Origin: Gibbula magus | Taxonomy: Eukaryota > Mollusca > Gastropoda > Trochida > Trochidae | Length of the DNA: 64,000 nt | Reading direction: 5' to 3' | NCBI GenBank assembly: GCA_936450465.1 | Contig: OW388290.1 | Location: 28,447,457-28,511,456, forward strand | Shown: in pieces, positions 48,108 to 56,557 of the stretch | Layout: each line of letters begins with the position of its first letter | Numbering within the stretch: the first letter of the stretch is position 1 | Translations under genes and position numbers: made by a program | The notes under the pieces: model-generated | Told to the model about the DNA's origin: nothing | What the model saw: only the letters and a program-made list of their open reading frames with translations | Databases searched by the model: none

Positions 48108-49774
48108 ACCAATCCTTAACGGGCGTATGATTAAATGCTAATTGACATAGAAATGTTCTTGTGTGTATGCCTTTGGAACACAATGCTTTTCTATCACAAA
48201 TCTCAATGAACATAAATATATTAAGTCATTTGAAACACATATCCTAGATTGAATCTCGTGTTAGTATCCAGTAGGAAGATGTCAGATTTACCGTATGTGC
48301 GATATGACCAATTAATGCATTCTGCCTGCATCTTTAAGACGCATCAGCTGTCTTTGTTTAAAGGGATCTTATCTTAACTATACTCGTTTTCAAGTAATGC
48401 GAGTTCGTTTACTGAAGCAGGAGGGGACATGCAGGAGTGGAAGATAGATTAAAGAAACAGTACAACCGTCAATGTAAACACCACTTCAGTTCGTTGAACA
48501 TTTTAAAGAACTTTGTGGTTGAATTGTCAATTCTCGAATATCAGTGTAGAGAGAGATATAATAATTAAATTTAATAGTTTCACTGATATTTTTTAAACAT
48601 TTATAGTCGGCGTTTCACATTCCACTGCCCCGCTTTGATTCATCTCAATCAGCAACAAACGTTAGTACTTCTACAGAAAGTGTCTTGAAAACATATGTGT
48701 ATGTGAGCAACTTACAACATATCCACATATCTTACATTGCAAATCATCATGGATGCTGAAAGAAGAGATTTTTAGCATATATCCCTTCACAATTGCATAA
48801 TTCACATATAATACTTCAATAATAGGCGAAACAAATATTATTTTAAACTAGTCTGAATTGTACTGGATTTGATAGGCTCATTTCCTCAATTCAATCTATA
48901 TTCGACATTGTCACTTGGTTTAAGTAAATGGCAGGAAACATCAGAGACAGATCCCATAATGATAGAAATTGATTAACATATTTCAGTAACTGATCAAACC
49001 TGTTTTGAATATCGATTTACTGTATATTCCGCGTGTTGAACGAGTGTGTTCCAAGTGTTGACCTGTGGTGTTATATTATTTGAAGGTTCACCTGTACGAG
49101 GCAAATGTTGAGTTGAGTGTAGAACTAAAAATTATGTCAAGTCATCTAAAGAAAATCTAAAGAATTTTGCATTGAAATTAAACAGTAATTTCAATACCGG
49201 TAAGTTTGGGTCATAGAGTGTTGTCATTGCATTTGCACAACTGCATTCATTTATAAATGTAAACAAGCTTACCTAAATAACAACAGTTTCCACACTAATC
49301 ACTATATACTTTTATATGTTTTAGTGTTTTTGGACTGTATATTGCTCGAATAATGTAATTCGCCTGTGCATAAACTACTTTATTTATTATCATCATTATA
49401 AATTATGTCAGCGGACACATCCATTAACATTCATTAACGTCGTAGATAGTATAAACATCTATGTTTGATGGATTTGTACCATTACTCTAAGGAAAGAACA
49501 AATATGTAACATAGATTTATAGATTTAACAGCATACATGTATACATAAGTTACTGAATCTAAAGACATTGTAACCTATTTGATAACGCAAGTGGTATGTT
49601 TTGATATGATGCATGAACGATCATACAGTATCGAATTGTATCCATGTCTCAATTGGTTATTGCAATACAGTTGCAAATTGTCCTCAAAATTGTCATTACA
49701 TCCTGTCATGTTTATCAATCTCAACTGCTGTTGATGACCCAATACCTTGCTATCACATTGATGACAATCTAGAT

Positions 49775-49912
49775 TTTCTCTCGTGGGTGCTCGCGATCGA
49801 ACCAGTTTGTGACTTTCGGACTTACATTTGCCCATTACTTTGCATCAGCGATGGGCTGATGGGTAACAACAATCCTAAGAAGGTGACATACTTGCGTTTG
49901 TAGGACTAAGAA
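49775..49912 (+). repeat. GC-richer conserved block of the duplication (copy B)
   Basis: Partner of 21,575-21,712: GTGGGTGCTCGCGATCGAAC, CAGTTTGTGAC, GGGTAACAACAATCC and AGGACTAAGAAGTTTACCCC. A small duplication around GATGGGCTGATGGG distinguishes it from copy A. Function unknown. Confidence 0.4.
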
Positions 49913-51564
49913 GTTTACCCCAGGACTCATAATAATAGAGAGTCGCTCAATGAATCACCTCAAAAGGTCTCTCATTTTTGGAAGTCTGGAGGATGGAACA
50001 TAAGTTTAAAATATTTGTCATGGTCAGGGTTTTTAAAACTTCAATTTTAAATGTTTGAAATATAAGCGAAATCATTCATTTGTTTTTGCAGTTTTGCACA
50101 GTGCATCATTCCAAGCAGGTGACACGTCTTCATTCTGAGTCTCCACAGGAAGGCGCCACATGAATGCTACATCGTGTATGTTTATATTTATCTATGTGTT
50201 ACATTAGCTTGTTTGTGATGCTGCCCTATCAAACGGATATAATATATAGAAGTTGTCATAGGTATAGATATATAGAAGTTGTCATGTGAGTGTGTGTTTG
50301 GATGGATAACATCATGCATTCGAAACACATATTGTATTGCAATTGCGAGCATTGGCGAGCTAAATACATAGTGTTTATTCCTACTGCAGGGCATTTACCA
50401 TGACAAAACAAAAGCTTATAACCTTCATATTGGACGTGGTCAGTTTATCACAAATGCCCGAAAACATTAGTTATAAAGCTAACATTCATTCAAATGCGAG
50501 CATTTATCTATTGAAATGGATAGTGGGATAACTCTGCCTGTAAATGATGGTGTAAGTTGTAATTGTCATTTTAGCATGACCTTAGCTTTCGATGTTTGAT
50601 GTTTCAAAACATCTTGATTTTCTAATTTAAAAATAGGTAACATATCGAACGTGAACATTGATAAAGGCAAGGTGTATATGTCCATAGATGTTATGAGAGA
50701 GAGTGTCTTCTTGTTTAACACCACGTTGGAAATATTGCTGCCATAAGGGGCAATATATCATATTTAATTGCCTTGTTGATGCAATAATTGCAAAAGCAAT
50801 CAAAGAACGACACAAAATAATGTTAGTTATTTGTCTTATATTACAAACTACATTTGTAATCATAGCAATGATTACAGCAATCTCATCTAACATTCGACAA
50901 TAATTTTCATATCTTAAGGTTATCAAGTTGCGGCAATGAGATTTAATCTGAATTTTATGTCCTGTTTTGACTTCTGGTCTTGTTCGTATGTGTCAGTAAC
51001 AGTAATAGCATACAACTCACATACATGTACATACATAAGTATAATTCATGTTCGCAAACGATTATCATTAAATGTCAATGATCAACACTATAATCAAATT
51101 AGTTCTATTCGAACAAAATACCAGTACACTTACATAATATCAACGCAATTATGTAAGTTAACTGCAAAGTAATGTTAATGGCAGGTCTATTTACATTTCT
51201 AAAATTGGATCTTTATCATAGCCTTACAAATGTACATTTGTTATTACTGGGGGAATATTCATTCATTCACTTGTAGATAGATCGAGGACATTTTCACCGA
51301 CTGACAGGAGAATACATTTTCGCTCCGAAAGTAGTAAATCCTTTATACATGCCTTGAAACATGGTGCTTAACAGCATAAACAATAGGGAAAGTCTGGTCA
51401 CCTCGTTGGTAACTAGAGATACAACCCATTACAAATGAAAAAGAGGCTTCAAAGTAACCTTTGCAGAAAGAGTTCCATATGTCAAGTGTCATTATCACAT
51501 TTAATCGTTTCATTCCACAAGCATCTTATCATTATTGCTATGTCTTAATTATAAAACATTATTA

Positions 51565-51702
51565 GTTACACGGTGTTTTGACAGGGTGTACGGGACTGTA
51601 AGACCCTTGTATATTACGTATTTTCCTGAGGCGCAGCCGAAGGAAATGCGGAATAAACAAGGGTCTTAGAGTCCCGTACACCCTGTCAAAACACCGTGTA
51701 AC
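51565..51702. mobile_element. Hairpin element with 46-bp inverted arms
   Basis: The left arm 51,565-51,610 starts GTTACACGGTGTTTTGACAG. The right arm 51,657-51,702 is its reverse complement with one mismatch. The 46-base loop has its own small stem, TTTCCT ... AGGAAA, around GAGGCGCAGCCGA. Copy A lacks it at about 25,145. Design and loop style match the hairpin at 33,981-34,084, although the arm sequences are unrelated. About 240 bp to its right (51,703-51,940) also has no counterpart in copy A and may belong to the same insertion. Confidence 0.88.
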
Positions 51703-52405
51703 GAATTTATTACTCTTTAGATCTATTATTTGTACTTATTTCAACCATTTCCGATAACATATATAGGCTGCATAGCTATTTCCGCCTGTGTTAAAAACTC
51801 CGCACACTGTGAAACAGCGAAAACACTGTACAGAGATTACCGATCCATTATTATTATTATATTGAGAAGAAGCTGTATTCTCATCTCGGTGACCTGCGTG
51901 ATAGCATCGCAGTCGTCCCTCTGTTTGAGGCTTGGGGTTTCCTGTGTCTTAATGTTTATATATATTCTACATGTATTTATAGGTATATTACATCGCGAAC
52001 TTGAACAAAATCTGCCAAAATATACCTTTCAACGAAGTTATGTTATTACTCAGAAATGCTCATATGTGTGTTCAACGTTTCTTTATTATGTAAATAGTGT
52101 AAAATGTTGACATTATTCTTGGCATGCGACCATATTTGAAAGAACATCTTTATTTTAAGTGTCAAATATCGCTATATAAACCAATCAGTACGAAAATGCC
52201 ATACTTCAAGCAGCAAAATAATAATAATGCATGATGCCGTGATTTAACTTTACCAGAAGTAACCTTGAATATTGTCACATTACCTTTTCCTTTGATTAGG
52301 ACATTAACGTGCAAGCTAAATATGCTGTCTTGATTTAGTTTATGATGATCAACAAATCACACATGATTAAAGCAAGGGTAATAAGATACACTTGTAAACA
52401 TTTAA

Positions 52406-52413
52406 GGTTCTCT
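52406..52413. repeat. Left 8-bp target duplication of the composite element
   Basis: GGTTCTCT here matches AGTTCTCT at 56,550-56,557 except for the first base. The unoccupied site in copy A (26,497-26,504) reads AGTTCTCT. Confidence 0.8.
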
Positions 52414-52457
52414 ATGGAAGCGCATTGCTGCCACCAGTGAGAAAAAATTACACAACG

Positions 52458-52964
52458 TCTAATTAGATGATAGTTTCATCTAATTAAAAGATAGTTTTAT
52501 CTAATTAGAGTATAGCTTAATCTAATTAGATGATAGTTTTATCTAATTAGACGATAGTTTCATCTAATTAGATGATAGTTTCATCTAATTAGACGATAGT
52601 TTCATCTAATGAAGTATTTTTTTAAATGTCTAATTAGATGATAGTTTCATCTAATTAGATGATACTTCGTATAATTAGACGATACTTAAGGTCTAAGTAG
52701 ATGATACTTTCGTCTAATTAGATGATACCTTCGTCTAATTAGATGATACTTTCGTTTAATTAGATGATACTTTCGTCTAATTAGATGATACTTTCGTCTA
52801 ATTAGATGATACTTTCGTTTAATTAGATGATATTTTCATCTAATTAGATGATACTTTCGTCTTCTTAGATGATACCTTCGTCTAATTAGATGATACTTTC
52901 GTTTAATTAAATGATACTTTCGTCTAATTAGATGATACTTTCGTCTAATTAGATGATACTTTTG
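52458..52964 (+). repeat. Left 21-bp minisatellite array of the foldback arm
   Basis: About 24 units of TCTAATTAGATGATACTTTC plus a final G or A. Outer units have GATAGTTTCA or GATAGTTTTA and inner units GATACTTTCG. An irregular spacer, TCTAATGAAGTATTTTTTTA plus AATG, interrupts the array at about 52,605-52,628. Each unit contains the palindrome TCTAATTAGA, whose TAATTA core is the classic homeodomain-type sequence. Confidence 0.95.
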
Positions 52965-53489
52965 TCCTTAAGGGCCTCCGGGTCCGCTGCCTCCTCGCGT
53001 GTTTCTCACAACCTTACGCGTCGTGTCACGTTGGTGTCGCCCACCCGTGATTCCTCGCCAGACTCGGCGGAGCATGACGCCCGCTTCATTGACCTGTAAG
53101 ACCCTCCGTTCATCAATATAGTATTGAATGTGGAGGGTATGGGGTTGTCGGAGGATCCGCCGGTTGTCGACTCATTCGCCATGCTGTCGGAGGTTTGCCT
53201 CGTTGGCAGAGGTACCACTCAGTCAGGTCAGGGTGTCGGGACCTCGTTCATCGGGAGCCAGGAAGGCTTCCTTTTGTCCTGAAGGCAACTTAGTTCCCAC
53301 GCGTCTCGCCCTTCCACCGCATAGGCTCCTGCTGGACGCCTCCGAGGATATGGAGCAGGTCATCTCGGATGCGGTCCTAAACCGTCTGCTTCCACCATTA
53401 GTGGTGTCGGATAAGCGCCGGCGTCAATTGTCTTTGTTACGGACTCCTTTTCAACTCGTCCCACCTGCTCTTGATCAGGGTGCGTCTCG
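52965..53489 (+). repeat. Left inner arm: inverted copy of DIRS gag 5' region
   Basis: About 525 bp from CCTTAAGGGCCTCCGGGTCC to GGGTGCGTCTCG, matching 55,494-56,018 in reverse complement. It is much richer in G+C than the genome around it. The plus-strand frame inside it repeats the gag-like stretch PPHRLLLDASEDMEQVI. At 53,489/53,490 it abuts the truncated end of the tyrosine recombinase. This arm is therefore an inverted duplicate of the element's gag end, not the native right terminus of a DIRS element. Confidence 0.85.
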
Positions 53490-54290
53490 CCAAAAACACC
53501 CCGCCATGACGTCCGAAATCGCGATGTTGTAGCGGTAAGCCATCGTGGCTGAAACTGCACGGATCTCATGAGGGTTGGAACGCGAAGGAGGAGGCAGGTC
53601 AGTGGTCTTGTACACATCAATGACCGCCGACCTCAGGTATACCCCCAACGCTCGCTTACCTAGCTCCTTGGTGCTCCTCGGCGATTGAAGCAAGAACAGA
53701 CGACGCCTGCCATCTCTCAGCCTGCGGGTACGCTGCACGTTCCAACTTCAAGGCCCTCACCAGACACAGAGAGAGATCCACCTGTCCTGAGTCAGAACCC
53801 AGAGCTGGAATAGAGAAAGTACGGCCAGCCTCATCAGTTGCCTGGTTTTTGCAGACAAAGTCGGGAGCTAAACCAAGTAAGGCTGATACCCCTTCCTGAC
53901 CTCAAAGCGTAGAAGGTCCGCATGGATCTCGGAAATGCGAGCTGCGGAGGTCAAGGCCACCAGAAAAATGACCTTGATAGTGAGAGGGCTACGTCAGAGA
54001 GCGGTTCATACGTATCGGAGCGAAGATGGTTGAGCACAATTGCTAAGTTCCACTCAGGAGGACGAAGCTTCGTCCTGCCGTCCACAGAACGGAAGGTTTT
54101 GACGAGGCCCTTGAGGACCGACACATCTAACCCTTGCGACCTCTTCCTGAGAACGGGGAGGACAGCAGACATGTTGGTATTAATTGATGACACCTTAAGA
54201 TGCCTGGTGTTGCGTAGGTACACTAAGTACTCCGCCACCTGAGGGATTGAGGCCTCTGCCGGGATGAAATCCCTCTGAGCACAGAAGGAG
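53490..54290 (-). pseudogene. DIRS-like tyrosine recombinase, truncated and frameshifted
   Basis: On the minus strand, the N-terminal SAM-like part reads VAEYLVYLRNTRHLKVSSIN, then LKGLVKTFR and PPEWNLAIVLNHLRS (54,238-53,951 frame). After a frameshift comes TSAARISEIHADL (53,952-53,920), with the first catalytic arginine. After further breaks come TRRLRDGRRRLFLLQSP and NPHEIRAVSATMAY, with the H-x-x-R pair at 53,570-53,559. The sequence reaches SDVMAG-FWR and is cut at 53,490 by the foldback arm, just before the expected catalytic tyrosine. In DIRS elements this enzyme inserts the circular DNA product. Missing tyrosine plus at least three frame breaks make it inactive. Confidence 0.88.
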
Positions 54291-54377
54291 GCGAAGGCCT
54301 GCCACTGAAAATCCTAGTTGTCTTCCTATGAGAGGTAGCTATGGCATCGGCGACACATCTTGAGTACCCACTACTCC

Positions 54378-54965
54378 TTAGCCCTCTTTTAATACAAGCC
54401 AAGCGTGAACACCTGAGGGTTCTCGTGTAACCTTCCGCTTGGCCTGCTGAGGAGCAGATCTCTCCGTGGCTGAATCGGAACAGGTTCCTGATGATAGAGC
54501 CGCCGGAGAGGAACAAACCACGGTTGGGCTGGCCACCAAGGGGCGACCAGAAGAAGACGAAGAACCCAAGTTGTCCATATCTTGGCTACAACTTGGGAGA
54601 GGATGGCCGGCGGCTAAAAAGAATTGGCGTCCATCCCCTCCCGTCCTAACGAGAGCGCGTCTAAGCCATAGGTTGAGACATAGGTTGGCAATTGGTGATT
54701 GGGACATGTCGCAAACAGGTCTATTAGAGGGGTGCCAAACTTTAGACACAACCCCCTGAAGACCACCAGATTCAGTTGCCACTCCGTGGACTAGCAGACA
54801 CTGGCCTCGCAAGGGGGTCTGCCAGTGATGAATGGCTAGATGTGTTGGTTCTGATCTGACCAGACTCCCGCCACCTGCTCGTGACCCATATGCGCCCCCC
54901 ACACCTGGATGGAGGCGTCTACAAACAGGTGAGCTGAGGGGGGACGAGGGCGAAGTGGAACCCCA
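54378..54965 (-). pseudogene. DIRS-like RNase H and downstream linker remnant
   Basis: On the minus strand, LFVDASIQVWGAHMGHEQVA (about 54,927-54,868) is the RNase H start seen in DIRS-type polyproteins, with the first catalytic aspartate in LFVDAS. WSDQNQHI and, after stops, EWQLNLVVFRGLCLKFGTPL and IDLFATCPNHQLPTYVS follow, matching the usual DIRS order. Several stops (for example TAG right after QNQHI) break the frame. The upstream RT palm that should precede GVPLRPRPPSAHLFVDAS is missing, so the gag tail joins the RNase H region directly near 54,965. An uninterrupted 174-codon frame on this strand (54,902-54,378) is a shifted frame and not the protein. Confidence 0.82.
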
Positions 54966-55855
54966 GAGAACAAACTCTCACCGGGGACTGACCTGAGGAT
55001 CCACGGCCACGTCCTCCCCGCCGAAAGTCCGTCTTGGCTTTCGTGGGGGAAGGTTGGCCTCTGCCGTGACTTTGACCCTGACGGAAATTAGTCAGAGGAC
55101 GCTTAGGCGTAGTCTGCCTCTGACTCACCAGACGATTGGTGAGGTCTTGCTATTGAGCCTCTTTCCGCGCCCTCAGAACCTCGGGGATACGACCCCCAAA
55201 AAGAGGTTCAGAGTGGGCAGGGGCCTGCCGGAGGAAGGATTCCTGATCGGGGTTGAGACCTGAACGGTGAAGGAAATGGTCTCTACGAAGTACTGTAATG
55301 CCTGATGAAATCCGCGAAGCTGATAACATGATCTGCTCTTTGAAAAGCACCGGGTCACCCGACTTCATGCCAGCCTGCTTGGAACAGGCAAGCATTTCCT
55401 GACAGGTGAATGCCACGTTGTTGCCCAACCCTAACACTGTGCGAGCCTCTCTGTCGAGATGCGTAAGCTGCGCATCAGTAATGGGAAATCAACCGAGACG
55501 CACCCTGATCAAGAGCAGTCAGGACGAGTTGAAAAGGAGTCGGGTACAAAGGCAATTGACGCCGGCACTTATCCGACACCACTAATGGCGGAAGCAGACA
55601 GTTTGGGACCGCAGCCAAGATGACCTGCTCCATATCCTCAGAGGCGTCCAGCAGGAGCCTATGCGGTGGAAGGGCGAAACGCACGGGAGCTAAGTCGCCT
55701 TCAGGACAAAAGGAAGTCTTCCTTGCTGCCGATGAACGAGGTCCTGACACGCTAACCTGACTGAGTGGTACCTCCGCCAAAGAGGCAAACCTCCGACAGC
55801 ATGGCAACTGAGTCGACAACCGGCAGATCCTCCGACAACCCCATACCCTCCGCAT
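54966..55855 (-). pseudogene. DIRS-like gag (ORF1) remnant
   Basis: On the minus strand, the N-terminal part (55,855-55,475 frame) includes PPHRLLLDASEDMEQVI, LLPPLVVSDKCRRQL and TPFQLVLTALDQGASR. A frameshift near 55,480 leads to LTHLDREARTVLGLGNNVAF, ending in PLFGGRIPEVLRARKEAQ at 55,153. A TAG at 55,152-55,150 is followed in the same frame by QDLTNRLVSQRQ and an R/G-rich tail with FRRGGRGRGSSGQ. This arrangement, an acidic or helical body, an LFGG-type motif, then a basic RG-rich nucleic-acid-binding tail, is typical of DIRS ORF1. One frameshift and one stop disable it. Its 5' half lies within the right arm and is duplicated in the left arm. Confidence 0.82.
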
Positions 55856-56018
55856 CCAATACTATATTGATGAACAGAGGGTCTGATACCTCAATGAAGC
55901 GGGCGTCACGCTCCGCCGAGTCTGGCGAGGAATCACGGGTGGGCTACACCACCGTGACACGACGCATAGGGGTGTGAGAAACACGTGAGGAGGCAGCGGA
56001 CCTGGAGGCCCTTAAGGA
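55494..56018 (-). repeat. Right inner arm: DIRS gag 5' region
   Basis: Reverse-complement partner of 52,965-53,489. It is continuous with the gag-like frame in the core, so this is the original end and the left arm is the duplicate. The boundary with the core is at CGAGACG (55,494-55,500). Confidence 0.85.
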
Positions 56019-56504
56019 CGAAAGTATCATCTAATTAGACGAAAGTATCATCTAAATAGACGAAAGTATCATCTTATTAGACGAAATTATCATCTAATTA
56101 GACGAAAGTATCATCTAATTAGACGAAAGTATCATCTAATTAGACGAAAGTATCATCTAATTAGACGAAAGTATCATCTAATTAGACGAAAGTATCATCT
56201 AATTAGACGAAAGTATCATCTAATTAGACGAAGGTATCATCTAATTAGACGAAAGTATCATCTACTTAGACCTAAAGTATCGTCTAATTATACGAAGTAT
56301 CATCTAATTAGATGAAACTATCATCTAATTAGACATTTAAAAAAATACTTCATTAGATGAAACTATCGTCTAATTAGATGAAACTATCATCTAATTAGAT
56401 GAAACTATCGTCTAATTAGATAAAACTATCATCTAATTAGATTAAGCTATCCTCTAATTAGATAAAACTATCTTTTAATTAGATGAAACTATCATTTAAT
56501 TAGA
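56019..56504 (-). repeat. Right 21-bp minisatellite array of the foldback arm
   Basis: About 23 units of the same 21-bp sequence, in reverse orientation (CGAAAGTATCATCTAATTAG plus A). The irregular AAAAAAATACTTCATTAGA spacer sits at the mirror position (about 56,337-56,357). The mirrored inner GATACTTTCG and outer GATAGTTTCA variant types show the arms were copied whole and not amplified independently. Confidence 0.95.
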
Positions 56505-56549
56505 CGTTGTGTAATTTTTTTCTCACTGCTGGCAGCAATGCGCTTCCAT

Positions 56550-56557
56550 AGTTCTCT
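56550..56557. repeat. Right 8-bp target duplication of the composite element
   Basis: AGTTCTCT, followed by GTAATGG exactly as in the empty site of copy A (26,497-26,511). Confidence 0.8.

Larger units (their letters stand above)
52414..56549 (-). mobile_element. Composite foldback element carrying a DIRS-like retroelement
   Basis: A 4,136-bp insertion bounded by an 8-bp target duplication. The outer termini ATGGAAGCGCATTGCTGCCA and TGGCAGCAATGCGCTTCCAT are a perfect 20-bp inverted pair. Arms are 52,414-53,489 and 55,494-56,549. Each holds, from outside in, a 44-46-bp terminus, a 21-bp minisatellite and about 520 bp of DIRS gag-like sequence. The 2,004-bp core (53,490-55,493) encodes minus-strand DIRS remnants. 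The arms differ by roughly one base in ten to twelve in the part I compared. Long tandem-repeat arms plus an 8-9-bp duplication recall FB of Drosophila and TU of sea urchin. No transposase is present, so it would need one in trans. An aberrant DIRS copy is the alternative, but DIRS elements normally make no target duplication. Confidence 0.85.

Noticed and set aside
21498..49903. Paired open frames in the GC-richer duplicated block (21,498-21,701 and 49,613-49,903)
   Set aside because: The shared part is short, copy B has an extra small duplication, and the upstream parts of the frames are unrelated. DNA-level duplication explains the similarity.
53128..53532. 134-codon plus-strand frame running from the left arm into the core
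   Set aside because: Its first part is the inverted copy of the gag frame and its end reads antisense to the recombinase. It is a by-product of the inverted duplication.
54378..54902. 174-codon open frame on the minus strand inside the composite element
   Set aside because: It is the wrong frame of the RNase H region. The DIRS-matching residues lie in another frame that is broken by stops, so this is not a separate protein.
52458..56504. CRISPR array
   Set aside because: The 21-bp units are contiguous with no unique spacers, the DNA is eukaryotic, and the arrays are mirrored parts of transposon arms.
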